Below are positions 15,701 through 24,775 of a stretch of DNA of 31,680 bases, in pieces. Source of the stretch: a virus; the IMG/VR virus record IMGVR_UViG_3300028829_001641, positions 1-31,680 of that record. The stretch is one strand, 5' to 3'. The notes beneath the pieces are model-generated. The model was not told where the DNA came from. It searched no databases and saw nothing but the letters and a program-made list of their open reading frames with translations. The number at the start of each line of letters is the position of its first letter. Position 1 is the stretch's first letter. Position numbers and translations under genes: made by a program.

Positions 15701-18700
15701 TCAGTTGTTAATCTTCCATCCCAATGAAAATAATTGATAATAGAATTATTTCCATCTTCATTCATTCTAGTCACTAATTTACCTATACCCTCATCAGCAA
15801 ATATAGTAATATCATTAACAGGCAATCCTTTATACCCATCCACAAATCCATCGGTAGCAAGCGTAGCGTCTGAAATCATTATGTTTTGGTTCGGGTGTTC
15901 TAAGGTTAAATCTCCTGTTGTTTGATAGGAAGAAATAGCCTCGGTCCAATAATTGTCTATAAGTGCAGGGAATCCTGCTCTCTCACCATCAGATTCAACA
16001 ACGTAATCTATTAGGTCTGTTCTTCCCCCTGCCGCCTGTCCAGTTTTCCCACCGTTAGCATTAGTATTAAGGTTAAAAAACTTAGATGCGTCAACGGCTA
16101 TAAAAGCACCTGCTTTGTTTTCCCAATCATGGTATTTTTCAAAGTCTGATTCACTACCTACAACGGGACAATAAAAAGCACCGCCTGTACCCCTACCATT
16201 ACCTACATATGTAGTAGTAGTATGTATGTATGTATTACTACTTACAGAATCGACTACGTGCATACCATCGTGGTCGTTAGTATTAATAAGGTAAATTAAA
16301 TCACCGCTTGTTAGTGTACCAGTATTACCTGTTACCACTCTTAACTTACCACCACTTTCCTGTAAAGTAATTACTTGTGGCGAAGAATAATCAATAGGTT
16401 TTGAAAAGCCCGATTGCGTTATAGGGTCTGTTGTTGAATCTATATTCCATACATCTAAATCCTCATTTACTTTTAGAGAAGCAAACTTATCTATCCTACC
16501 ATTTTCATCCACTTGGTCTGCAAAATACAAATCAAAATCATAATTTTTATTTAGCGGATATTGTAAACCAAAATCTACCTTTCTTTGAGAACCGTCTGCA
16601 TCTGCTAAACCATTATTTCTCATATCAGCCCAAAGCAACCACATATGTTTATAGTCATCATCAATGTTTTGGAACTTAACATAAAGTCTTTTATCCACAC
16701 CGTTTTCTGCATAGTTAAAACTACTGTCTATTGTATAGTTTCCTGTGATATATTTTACACCTAATAAATACCATTTGTTAGGGCTTCCCGATACGGCTAC
16801 CTTTGCTTGATAAATAAACTTTTCTTTAAACTCATCTGCTCTTTTATATATAGCAGGACTTAAGTTTTTAGTAGACCATATTTCAGCCACACCTGCGTTT
16901 GGTGCGGCATTATAAGCAGTTTCGTCTATTTCTATAACAGTAGTTGTACTGTTAATTGTTTGGCTTTGTGAAATCCTAGAGTATGCTGCGGCTTCTGTAC
17001 CTAGTAAATATCCTGTTTGGGGCATAGGTGGCGGCTCATCTATGGGGTTTCTTTTAACTACACCAAAATGATATTGAAACCACAGGCTTTGCGGTAAATC
17101 TCTCATCCATCTAGCGTGTAATGCTCTATATTGCACATTAGTTAAATCTGTCCTAAAAATATTATACACAGCACCAGTAGCCTTAGCAAAAGAAAATCTT
17201 GCCGTAGTCGATAAAAAGGATGTACCACCTGCGCTACTACTGCTGTTGGCGTATGTACCATGACTTTCACTACCGCTATAATTACAGTTAGTACTAACAA
17301 CCCAAATAAATGAATTAATTGTTGAACCTTTAGTAAAATAATCTGCTGCACTAGCATAAGTGTTTCTCATTTTTTTAACACCTGTGACTTTAATTCCTCT
17401 CATATACTCACTTGATAGATTAACTGAACCTGCGTCGTTTTTTCTATTAATGTAAAATATATCACCTATTTTTAAAGTAGGTTCTGTGTCAAAATATATT
17501 TGTAATTTGTCTGATGTAGCATTAGTTGTTCTAGGAAATGTTGTCGTAAAACTATACCACCTAGTATTATCAGTTGGTAAGTCTAAATCTTCTAAATATT
17601 GTTCTTCGCTTGCGATTGTTTCACCCATAAACTTACCCATATAAATAATTTTAGCGGCTTCTCTAACACTACTGTATGGTACATCAATACTTGATACTTC
17701 TATTTCAGTATCAGTACCGCTACTTGGTGATAAAACCGTAGCACCTATTTTAGTAAATCCATTACTTGCTTTTACGTTAATTATATTATTAGTACTAGTA
17801 GTCATACCATGTTGGCTGTCTTGCATTATTATTACGGTATTACTAGAAGCAGTATCTTGAACAAATCCTCTTATCCCATAACCTTCATATGAATCTTCTA
17901 TATCATTAGGGCCGTATGAGTTTTCGTTGTTATACATCTGTATAGGATGGCCCGAACCCAATTGTGTTCTTTGGTCTGTTGACTCTTTATAACTAGTGTT
18001 TTCATCAAATCCTACATTACCATCTAATAGTTTTAATTTACCTGCACCTAAATACATAGCATCTCTAAACCCTTTAGCGTCATAAGACCAATAATCAAGC
18101 GATTCTTCCGATGTATTTTGGCCCAGTTGTCCTACATCCCATAATGGTATTTGTTTATCTAAATTAAGCATAGTATCAAAAGCCTGTAATTCTAAAACTC
18201 TACTCCTACGCTTTTGTTTTATGTTAAAACTACCAACCTCACCTCTCCATACTGGCCTATCTATTCTACTAGTGTTATCTGCGAATACAAGAATACTCCA
18301 ATTCAAAGGTGATGATGATACAAACAAACTTCTTAAGTTTAACAAATAGTTAGAGGAAGCAGTACCTCTAGTAGTACCGCTATCTTTTGGGTCATCTGCT
18401 ATTGTAATTTTACAAGTTGATAAACCGTTTGTCACAGTTTGTATATCCATAGTTTGTATTTCTACTTCTTCCGTTGTAGTAAAATCATCAGTTAAATATC
18501 TTACCAACCCTGCTCTATCTAACATCAAGTAAGAAACATAACCATTATTACCTGCTGTACCTTCGTCTGTCACAGTGAACTGATAACCATATAAATTAGA
18601 TGCGGTAGTAGCACCGTCAGATGTTCCATCTTTCGCTGCATCATTCATGGCTATGTTAGTAGCGTGAGAACTACCGTTAATATACACATCAAAATTATTA

Positions 18701-19761
18701 TTAGTGTAATCAAAAACAAAATCAATATCTAACCACACGTTATCATTAGTGACTTCCGGTGTAGCAAAATTAGGGTTGATTAGTAATGCTTGTGTATCAT
18801 AACTGATTGAGGATAAATCTAATGTGTAATCTATGGCAGGGGTATTACTATAACCTGTATCATTTAACAGCCCTGCTTCGGATACAGGAAATCCTATTTC
18901 AAACTTTATACCAGTATCAGCCCAAGCACCAATTACTTTAGCACTTTGTACGGCTAGTCTTACCGTAAAAATATCTCCATCTAATCGTGTGTTAAGTGGA
19001 CCGTCATAAATTATAGTAGGTACAGTAGCAGAATTGCTACTGTTTGTCCTAGAAGATTGTACTATTAAAAATGGTTTTTTAGCCGGAGAATAAATATCCT
19101 GCATTAGATTTGTAGGTGTATCATCTGCACTATTGTGTGCGGTTATTTCTCCGGTAAAAACACCTGCTAAGTTTGCTTTTTGAATAAAATTACCTTTAGG
19201 GGTTATATTTCCCGTTAATAAACCTGCTTGTTTTAGACCATGTTGTGTAGCATCGTGTGTTTTCATATCACTCCTACCAAAAGTAGCGTCGTTATCTCCT
19301 GTCGGTACTATGTAGGAAGCGTCGCTATTATGTCCGTTGATAAACCTCTGATACCCTTGTGAGTAATCAGATGTGTCATTATTAAACTTATATCTATTAG
19401 GTATATTTCCATCGGGATATTGTAGTTGTGAGCGACCTTCCCATTCATTTTTAGATAACCTAGTGTCATCAAATGTAAGCCATTCAAATATACCATCGTT
19501 TTGTAAAGTTTCAATGTTTCCATCCCATACTTTATTGTCGCTTGTTAAAGCACTATCAACCTCTCTATCTTCCATAGAGAATCTAAATCTAGGGTTTAGA
19601 AATGCTTCACCATTCATGGGATTTCCATAATGACTGTTAAGTGCTGTATAACTTGTATCAGTAGGTTTGTTTCTATCATCCGGTATAGCCCTAGCACCGT
19701 TAAAATCATCGTAATAACCTGCAAGCCATACTTGGTATTTTTTTGATACACTTCTTACCAT
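12778..19761 (-). CDS. Giant tail hub/tip protein (2327 aa)
   Basis: By position just after the tape measure it should form the distal tail tip, acting in assembly and host contact. Start ATG 19761 has a GGTGA site six bases upstream. Residues about 225-415 look like a LamG/concanavalin-type beta sandwich (DNVWLDIDFVFDY, NFDVYING). Residues about 427-547 resemble a baseplate-hub domain (VWRGEVGSFNIKQKRRSRVLELQAFD, written as neighbouring pieces VWRGEVGSF and RVLELQAFD). The large middle is beta-rich and Thr/Ser-rich. Near 2000-2040 the hub pattern returns (IIQSLNWSV, VKFILERDES). A proline-rich linker (IPPRPPTGG) leads to a final beta domain. No peptidase or lysozyme motif is visible. Domain names other than the overall tail role are inferred. 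Confidence 0.7.
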   Translation of the reverse strand: MVRSVSKKYQVWLAGYYDDFNGARAIPDDRNKPTDTSYTALNSHYGNPMNGEAFLNPRFRFSMEDREVDSALTSDNKVWDGNIETLQNDGIFEWLTFDDTRLSKNEWEGRSQLQYPDGNIPNRYKFNNDTSDYSQGYQRFINGHNSDASYIVPTGDNDATFGRSDMKTHDATQHGLKQAGLLTGNITPKGNFIQKANLAGVFTGEITAHNSADDTPTNLMQDIYSPAKKPFLIVQSSRTNSSNSATVPTIIYDGPLNTRLDGDIFTVRLAVQSAKVIGAWADTGIKFEIGFPVSEAGLLNDTGYSNTPAIDYTLDLSSISYDTQALLINPNFATPEVTNDNVWLDIDFVFDYTNNNFDVYINGSSHATNIAMNDAAKDGTSDGATTASNLYGYQFTVTDEGTAGNNGYVSYLMLDRAGLVRYLTDDFTTTEEVEIQTMDIQTVTNGLSTCKITIADDPKDSGTTRGTASSNYLLNLRSLFVSSSPLNWSILVFADNTSRIDRPVWRGEVGSFNIKQKRRSRVLELQAFDTMLNLDKQIPLWDVGQLGQNTSEESLDYWSYDAKGFRDAMYLGAGKLKLLDGNVGFDENTSYKESTDQRTQLGSGHPIQMYNNENSYGPNDIEDSYEGYGIRGFVQDTASSNTVIIMQDSQHGMTTSTNNIINVKASNGFTKIGATVLSPSSGTDTEIEVSSIDVPYSSVREAAKIIYMGKFMGETIASEEQYLEDLDLPTDNTRWYSFTTTFPRTTNATSDKLQIYFDTEPTLKIGDIFYINRKNDAGSVNLSSEYMRGIKVTGVKKMRNTYASAADYFTKGSTINSFIWVVSTNCNYSGSESHGTYANSSSSAGGTSFLSTTARFSFAKATGAVYNIFRTDLTNVQYRALHARWMRDLPQSLWFQYHFGVVKRNPIDEPPPMPQTGYLLGTEAAAYSRISQSQTINSTTTVIEIDETAYNAAPNAGVAEIWSTKNLSPAIYKRADEFKEKFIYQAKVAVSGSPNKWYLLGVKYITGNYTIDSSFNYAENGVDKRLYVKFQNIDDDYKHMWLLWADMRNNGLADADGSQRKVDFGLQYPLNKNYDFDLYFADQVDENGRIDKFASLKVNEDLDVWNIDSTTDPITQSGFSKPIDYSSPQVITLQESGGKLRVVTGNTGTLTSGDLIYLINTNDHDGMHVVDSVSSNTYIHTTTTYVGNGRGTGGAFYCPVVGSESDFEKYHDWENKAGAFIAVDASKFFNLNTNANGGKTGQAAGGRTDLIDYVVESDGERAGFPALIDNYWTEAISSYQTTGDLTLEHPNQNIMISDATLATDGFVDGYKGLPVNDITIFADEGIGKLVTRMNEDGNNSIINYFHWDGRLTTEFSSTGTLTVGTAGTYFNIPYIPISRTGHAHITGGVTEGMILRRTATDNTVTELNILKVNSETEIWVYDDGNWATSDTYVIPIQLANVTTLDGTQFTGADEIDYVNLEQNLWNVYHATDIENISDIGLDLQFGTTEGGETTPVAYEVHATVYSEYMLRLMMHIDGFYKNPNGGTYWDSDKIRMLWNAAIMDTWLPSAKVTSVYDINNVPITSIMSDNDSYGSIVDSRSSTLGSIIGKIQQKSGYGSNGTYQSFTYGIGRDNRFEFRPNYNSGIALNRDNMTVNNISVQLSGQITNVRVYYNEGASFADWPSVGLDDTTTWKILDQPSITSGSEALLIAQQEYNKYKNNPLSITAEPFLDSTVGNKMIDDGRYGYIADPYIALGEVSASSYYGYVTNWTRVGLGGIPFNGMVNALDGNMNISISDLGNRYGTSKEDQTASGDIKWKNNYYWYGSNSISNAVQVVHIPNKTPFVSTQTGEHLRMWIGLKATQATDATIDTAEFTIYLSDYSFSNDKDKTATLTDATYQETLDVKHSGFYEVPIPVTYGAQANSTIVVSFNAEYCRALLRHRCGNPDGSTILSDYNHASTPNTDSIFPIGCRKYTGATEIGSSTNGGFRDNRAIWYAPRVHVCRDLSYVKGSAVLVTDKGLELTNEPMIIQSLNWSVKAGSTEDVKFILERDESIEKGGLISYLFPNTNTARQKSKNNNDSSNQGYEEQDDNLIPPRPPTGGSLIDPFKPKPSGTTDSTGTLYDAGKKLGLGDFSSTAYGKLKGRMNLPSDSLSPAGKFSILGSDKPSITPTTMKGIEGMDVDISSSSGNTTVTSDGYVFAAKGLQGTEGNIVSQESSIETIFNVPQDIVSNRMSIQAYITHGPTVSSSTTNAVLYVTVTIPETGKTFTNEIKVRTGISNQSIAIMPLRPIEGLKNAGRKVKVSITRKAGMGNDDANTTSLTIHNLQIKMHRASAHTTSSSSQFSPI

Positions 19762-19770
19762 TGACTCACC

Positions 19771-22700
19771 TTAGTTATTTACTATCATTCCTCTTTTATT
19801 ACCTTCCATTTCTATTTCATCTAATAGTTGCTGTGCTATTTCCGGTATAGACATATCTCCGTTAAAGTTGTTAGTCATAATTACTTCTGTGGATGTTATT
19901 AAAGTTTCGACTCCTTGTTGTTTTACTTGTCTTACAAGGTCGCCAGTTAATTTATCAGAAGAAAAGCCAAAGAATAACTCTTCTCTAGCGTTGTTAAAGT
20001 TATATAGAGATTCGGTTGCGTCATCTAAACTAGTACCTATACCACCTGTCAAATCTTCTTGCCCGTAATTTCTTAGATACTCATTGTAATCTTCTAAGGC
20101 TGCTATCATATCTTGTGATGTTTCAAATGTTTTTCCTTCTAAGAAAACCATTAAGTCAGCGTTGTGGTCCACAAACTCTTCCATACCCTTTTCGGCTTTC
20201 TTTCTTTTGTTTATTAGACCACCGGAAATAAAATTATCAAAGAATCCTTCTCCGGCTACGCCATCAGCCAATTTACCTAAACCTAAACCACTAGAAACCC
20301 AATTCGTTAAATCTTCTCCCTTTTCTTGAATCGTATTTAAAGTGTCTGCTACTTTTAGCCCCATTCTTTGAAAATCATCCCAAGCACCTTCACTGTTTTT
20401 AGTTACATATGTTAACTGTTCTTGGTGCGCTAAATAAGTGTCATATCTTTCTGCTAAACCATCCATAGATACTGCTTCGACATTTCTCATATCTATTGTC
20501 TTTTGTAAAGAAGCAATTTCCACTCTGTATCCTTCTGCTAATTTCTTAGAAGTTTCATCGGTAGCATCTGCTATTTCTGCTAACTTTCTTTTCTTTTCAT
20601 CTAAAAGATTAACTACGGCAGAAGTTTCCATAGTAAGATATTCCATTACTAATCCTGTGTCGGACATTGTATTATTCAAACTATCCATATTTTGCTCTAT
20701 ATCGGGTAATAACGCATTCCAAACACCTAACTTTTCTAATAAATAATCTAAACCCATTATGACAAAACCTATACCAATTGACGCTAATGCTATTTTAACA
20801 CCTCTAATGGCTATTGCACTATAAGTAGCAGCACTAAATAGTGCTGTATATCCTGCCGTTAGCATACCTAATATTTTAGTTTGTAATACACCTACACCAA
20901 TACTAGTAGTTTGTGCGCTAGTATAAGCAACGGTAGCCGCTAAACTTTTATAAGTTTGGTGCATTTGAATAGCCATAGCAGCAGTAGTAATTATAAGACC
21001 TGCCGCCATTATTTTTTCGTTTTGTGCAAACATCATCATAATAGAACCAATAGCACCTAAACTCATAGTATATTTAAGATTGGCTAAACTACCTGCTAAA
21101 ATCTCATTGTTTAATAGTTTTTGTGAGTTAGCAGCATTTTGGTCCACAGGTACTTTTGTAGTTAATATAGTATTATTTGTTTTAATAGCAGCATTATTAA
21201 TGTTTAGTTGTTCTGTGTTTTCTCTTATTCGTCTGTTTCTTTGAGCCTCACTAGCCTTAGTTGCTTCTGTGGTTCTTAAATATTCTTTATGTGTGGATAT
21301 TTTTTTCCTTAATTTTACATTAGCATCTTCAAGTGCTATGGTTTGTTCTTTAATTTGAGTTGCTTGTGCGTCGCTAATTGCAGTATGTTTCTTTTTAATA
21401 TTACCATCAACAATAGTAACACCGCTAAATGCTTTCATAACTATGTGTTGTGTTTGTAAAGCAATCTGTAAGTTTTTTAATGCTAGTACTGATTGAAATA
21501 TTGGACCGGCAAAATTACCCATGACTCGGCTCATCATTACCATCCTGCCTACAAGACCACCTATTAAGTCATTGTCAAATAGTTTAGCCAATGTTTTCAT
21601 AAACAAAGCCTGTTGATTATTAGCCTTGGTAAGACCCGGCAAAAGCGCATTACCTACTGCCGCACTATAATTTTTAATAGCCGCTTCGGATTGTTCATAA
21701 GCAAATATTTGAGAATCTAATCTTCTGTTTACTTCATCCTGTGCAGACATTTGTTGAACCATAGCCTCTAACTCTAACTCTTTAACACGGTCCACGTTTT
21801 CTAATAATTTAATAAGACGAGTATAGTGTCGGTTTCCTGCAACATTTTGAGCCAAAGCCTGTTGTTGCTGTCCGTTCATACCTTCGTATTTTGCTGCTAA
21901 CTCTTCCAACAAATCACTAAATGGCCTCATGTCTCCGGTAGCATCGAAAACAGATATACCTAATTGTTCGATAGCATCCCTAGCCCCATTTGTATTAGCA
22001 CCTAACCTAGCGTATATCATACGCAAAGCCCTACCACCCTTACCTTGTTCTTCACCGGCTTCAATAAGTGTAGCCGACATAGCAGCCATACTAGCAATAC
22101 TTTCGTTAGTAAGGTGAGCCTGTGATGCGAATTGATTCATAACGAAAGTTATTTGAGCCATAGTAGCCGCAGAACGGTTTTCGATTGTGTTAAGTTGGTC
22201 TAAGATAGCAATAGAATCTCTTCGTAATGTGTTTACTTTTTCCTGTGCTGTCATATTATCTTCAAGCCCTTTAGTCATAAAGAAAGTCTGTTGCTGTAAG
22301 TTAATTAATCTCTGCATAGCAGACTCGGTATCCATACCGGAAATCATACCAAACATCATACCTATTTCTGTTCCTACTTCGGTAGTACCGCCACCAAGAA
22401 CACCGCTTAACTGGGCCATTCTAGCACCGGCTTTAAAAGCCTCATCTGCGGCAAATCCAAACCCTAAACCTATCTTTTCTAATTCTGCGGTGACTTCCGC
22501 TAAGTCTTCTCCTTCTCCTAAAAACTTATCAAACTCAACACGTGCGTTTTCTATTTCTTGAGCCATAGGTACAGTACTATTAACTAGGTCCTCAAACATC
22601 ATTCCTAATTCTGCACCTGCTTCTTGAATACCCATCAAAGCATCCATATATAGAGATTCCATAACAGTAGCAGACGCTTGTGTATCCTTAATCATTTTAT

Positions 22701-22830
22701 TGGCTTGAAACGTACCAACAACGTCGAAGAAAACCCTAGAACCACTTGCTCTAAGAACCAGCATGGTGACAGCCATGCTGATAAAAATAAACGGAGTAAT
22801 GTATGGTAATAGGATTGTTTCTAATATCAT
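19771..22830 (-). CDS. Tail tape measure protein
   Basis: The protein has 1019 residues and sets tail length and spans the tail lumen. Its N-terminal third matches the TP901-type tape-measure region: a helical stretch with FGFAADEAFKAGARMAQL, then ENRSAATMAQITFVMNQF, LTNESIASMAAMSATLIEAG, GGRALRMIYARLG and a helix-rich continuation to about residue 410. Hydrophobic segments lie near 5-25 and between about 575 and 700 (SIMMMFAQ, IALASIGIGFVIMG), as expected for a protein that may enter the host membrane. At about 1.5 angstrom per residue (family knowledge) the tail would be near 150 nm. ATGA overlaps the upstream stop by four bases, so translation is coupled to the chaperone-like gene. Confidence 0.9.
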   Translation of the reverse strand: MILETILLPYITPFIFISMAVTMLVLRASGSRVFFDVVGTFQANKMIKDTQASATVMESLYMDALMGIQEAGAELGMMFEDLVNSTVPMAQEIENARVEFDKFLGEGEDLAEVTAELEKIGLGFGFAADEAFKAGARMAQLSGVLGGGTTEVGTEIGMMFGMISGMDTESAMQRLINLQQQTFFMTKGLEDNMTAQEKVNTLRRDSIAILDQLNTIENRSAATMAQITFVMNQFASQAHLTNESIASMAAMSATLIEAGEEQGKGGRALRMIYARLGANTNGARDAIEQLGISVFDATGDMRPFSDLLEELAAKYEGMNGQQQQALAQNVAGNRHYTRLIKLLENVDRVKELELEAMVQQMSAQDEVNRRLDSQIFAYEQSEAAIKNYSAAVGNALLPGLTKANNQQALFMKTLAKLFDNDLIGGLVGRMVMMSRVMGNFAGPIFQSVLALKNLQIALQTQHIVMKAFSGVTIVDGNIKKKHTAISDAQATQIKEQTIALEDANVKLRKKISTHKEYLRTTEATKASEAQRNRRIRENTEQLNINNAAIKTNNTILTTKVPVDQNAANSQKLLNNEILAGSLANLKYTMSLGAIGSIMMMFAQNEKIMAAGLIITTAAMAIQMHQTYKSLAATVAYTSAQTTSIGVGVLQTKILGMLTAGYTALFSAATYSAIAIRGVKIALASIGIGFVIMGLDYLLEKLGVWNALLPDIEQNMDSLNNTMSDTGLVMEYLTMETSAVVNLLDEKKRKLAEIADATDETSKKLAEGYRVEIASLQKTIDMRNVEAVSMDGLAERYDTYLAHQEQLTYVTKNSEGAWDDFQRMGLKVADTLNTIQEKGEDLTNWVSSGLGLGKLADGVAGEGFFDNFISGGLINKRKKAEKGMEEFVDHNADLMVFLEGKTFETSQDMIAALEDYNEYLRNYGQEDLTGGIGTSLDDATESLYNFNNAREELFFGFSSDKLTGDLVRQVKQQGVETLITSTEVIMTNNFNGDMSIPEIAQQLLDEIEMEGNKRGMIVNN

Positions 22831-23135
22831 TTATCTTCACCATTACTCTTTGGGTCATTAACTACTGGGACCCCGCTTTCTCTCAATATATCGAGTAGGT
22901 CATTGTTGTTGTTTAATAGTTTGCGTTGCTCACGCTTTTGATTGCGTCTAGCAACCATGCCTTTAGCATCGGTTTTCTTAGCACTCTTAGTTGCTTCTGC
23001 TATTTTATCGTTAATGTCTGCCGCCACAAGCAAGTCTAATTCCATAAGGTGTTTACCACCCTTAACAGAATACTTTAGCCATAAATCAGACGGTAGTGTT
23101 CCTTTAAATGCCATGCACAGGCTTGGTGCAACCAT
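22827..23135 (-). CDS. Tail assembly chaperone, second ORF (gpT-like)
   Basis: The protein has 102 residues from ATG 23135. It begins PSLCMAFKGTLPSDLWLKY, a pattern seen in the T part of tail-assembly chaperones, and continues with a basic helical middle (ARRNQKREQRKLL) and an acidic end. It lies between the first chaperone ORF and the tape measure, where gpG/gpGT pairs lie in siphoviruses. Its frame is -1 relative to the first ORF and is open back to a TGA at about 23163, so it can be made as a fusion by frameshift, or from its own ATG, which shares one base with the upstream TAA. Confidence 0.6.
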   Translation of the reverse strand: MVAPSLCMAFKGTLPSDLWLKYSVKGGKHLMELDLLVAADINDKIAEATKSAKKTDAKGMVARRNQKREQRKLLNNNNDLLDILRESGVPVVNDPKSNGEDK

Positions 23136-23485
23136 TAGGAAGTCTGAAAAGGTACTGAACCTTCGTCGTCATCCCCACGTACAAATTGTAGTATGGTATT
23201 TAATTCTTCAAAGGTAAAAGTATTTATATCTACATTTTCATCAAGAATGCATGGGGGTATCCATGATTCCATTTGTGCTTGTACACCTGCACCCATGTCA
23301 TCAACCATAGAAGCAAACTCTTCGTTTTGCTCATCAGTCCATTTTTCGGGTGTACCTGCGTGATTCATTTTACGAAACGCTTTACCTTGTAGGGTTGTTA
23401 TTTTCAGTTTTTCCATACCGGAAGCCTGTCTAACCCAAATCTTTGTTCCATCGTCTAACTCTATTTCTTTCTTTAAAATTGGCAT
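23135..23485 (-). CDS. Tail assembly chaperone, first ORF (gpG-like)
   Basis: The protein has 116 residues. It starts with a strand pair (LKKEIELDDGTKIWVRQASG), common in tail-chaperone proteins, then helices (MEKLKITTLQGKAF, NEEFASMVDDMG) and an acidic C-terminus (FEELNTILQFVRGDDDEG). Location between the major tail protein and the tape measure is the usual place of this protein, which binds the tape measure during tail assembly. A GAAGG site lies near the ATG. The 51 bases upstream include AT-rich TATA-like stretches (CTTTATTAAT, CCTTATAG) that might be a promoter. Confidence 0.6.
   Translation of the reverse strand: MPILKKEIELDDGTKIWVRQASGMEKLKITTLQGKAFRKMNHAGTPEKWTDEQNEEFASMVDDMGAGVQAQMESWIPPCILDENVDINTFTFEELNTILQFVRGDDDEGSVPFQTS
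23146..23152 (-). other. Candidate -1 frameshift site between tail chaperone ORFs
   Basis: On the minus strand the codons are CCT TTT CAG ACT TCC TAA. A tRNA on TTT can slip back one base and still pair with TTT, after which the frame continues as TCA GAC TTC CTA ATG into the next ORF. The slip window is limited by an upstream stop in the -1 frame. It is not a classic XXXYYYZ heptamer, and no strong downstream structure was established. Confidence 0.35.
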
Positions 23486-23536
23486 AATACCTTCACTCTC
23501 GCTGTATCTAGGAGACTATAAGGCATTAATAAAGAG

Positions 23537-23695
23537 TTACTCTTCTTCTTCCTTTACGATTGCAGTCTTTTTAGGTGCAACTTTTTTAACAGGTTTTGTT
23601 AATAAAGGAAATCTTTTAGAGTAGCGTAAAGCCTCTCTTTCACTCATACCTTCCATTTGTTTAAGATACTTTTCCGGTATATCTCTTCCGTACAT
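23537..23695 (-). CDS. Small charged protein between major tail protein and chaperone
   Basis: The protein has 52 residues. It starts MYGRDIPEKYLKQMEGMS, continues with a helix ending RYSKRFP, and ends with a Lys/Ala/Pro-rich stretch and EEEE. The ATG lies ten bases after the stop of the major tail protein gene. A GGTG within that stop region (TAAGGTGTTTAAATG) is a clear ribbosome-binding site. The position fits a tail accessory protein. Family unknown. Confidence 0.6.
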   Translation of the reverse strand: MYGRDIPEKYLKQMEGMSEREALRYSKRFPLLTKPVKKVAPKKTAIVKEEEE

Positions 23696-23704
23696 TTAAA
23701 CACC

Positions 23705-24724
23705 TTAGTAATCGGTTCCATCTAGTAATGTAGAACCATCCATAGTAATTTGAACTGCTTTGTTAGCGTCTCCCGCATCGTAAAGAGCGATAAAGTTTAC
23801 AGTCATTGTGTTAGTATCTCTTCCACTTACACTTGCTTCGGGAGCCTCAAATCTTACCTTGTAAATTGCTATCTCTATACTATCTGAACCACTTTCTTCA
23901 TTAAGAGTCAATTTGATAGCAGGTGTGCCTGAACCCGGATTGAATAAATCACCATCTGCGGCAATTAAGTTATCGTATGATGGATTATCATCATCGGGTG
24001 TGGCAGTCCCATAAATTACTTGATTTAATTCTAAAGTACCTGTTATTTCTCTTCTTTGTGCCGGTGGCTTTCTTTGGTATGTCGAATTACCAAGACCGTA
24101 TGCATTATCGGTATCTCTATTCATAGAAATATCTAAAGAGAAAGATTTAACAGCAGCACTAACATTGGTATTTGTTGAGCCGTCATCAAAAACTACTGAA
24201 CCGTTAGAAAAGTAAAGTGCATCCAAAGCATTTCCGTCAAAAGATGCTGTTTGTAATGCTCCTGTTGCGCTTTCAGAACGTCCTACGAAATCAGCACTTA
24301 CCATAACGTATTCTCCTACGTTCGCGCCAATACTTAGATTGTTACCTACCATGCCTGAAAATGTGTGTTCCTTAGTTTCTCTTCCTACTTGGATAGTAAA
24401 AGAAGGTAAATCATCTGTTGTAGCAGGTTCAGTAAATACGTGGCTTGTACCAGTAGCGGTATCTTCAAAAAAAGCGCGCATAACGTTTGCTAAAAACGGG
24501 TCTATTTGGGCTGCTAGACTTATCGAACCTTCTGAATATTCTGTCCCTGTAACAGACTTTGAAGCAATACTTCTGCTCATATCTTGTCTTGTTAGTAAAT
24601 CGTATCGGTGCATCAATGATTCATCATCTACTTCACCGTATTTTTCTGTTCCGCCTCCACTTACGCTACCGTAAGTTGACCCTTCTTTTTGTATTGAAAT
24701 ATATCTATTGTTAAACTCAGCCAT
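23705..24724 (-). CDS. Major tail (tube) protein
   Basis: The protein has 339 residues, strand-rich and with no membrane segment. It starts AEFNNRYISIQKEGSTYG, typical of tail-tube proteins that open with a short strand and a loop. It contains ITGTLELNQVIYG and a closing NTMTVNFIALYDAG, like the IgG-like/tube repeats in this family. It lies directly upstream of the chaperone and tape measure genes, the standard place. It should polymerise as hexamer rings to build the tail. Upstream (24725-24775) is a 51-base gap with a GGTG site; no TATA box of the type seen in the other block is evident there. Confidence 0.75.
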   Translation of the reverse strand: MAEFNNRYISIQKEGSTYGSVSGGGTEKYGEVDDESLMHRYDLLTRQDMSRSIASKSVTGTEYSEGSISLAAQIDPFLANVMRAFFEDTATGTSHVFTEPATTDDLPSFTIQVGRETKEHTFSGMVGNNLSIGANVGEYVMVSADFVGRSESATGALQTASFDGNALDALYFSNGSVVFDDGSTNTNVSAAVKSFSLDISMNRDTDNAYGLGNSTYQRKPPAQRREITGTLELNQVIYGTATPDDDNPSYDNLIAADGDLFNPGSGTPAIKLTLNEESGSDSIEIAIYKVRFEAPEASVSGRDTNTMTVNFIALYDAGDANKAVQITMDGSTLLDGTDY

Positions 24725-24775
24725 AGTTTACACCTGTATATTGTGTATGAGATAACAATTGACTTATTAACATTC

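Noticed and set aside
15734-22561. Plus-strand frames of 60-125 codons inside the tail hub and tape measure genes
   Set aside because: They lie opposite well-supported long genes, have no ribosome-binding sites and show low-complexity antisense composition.
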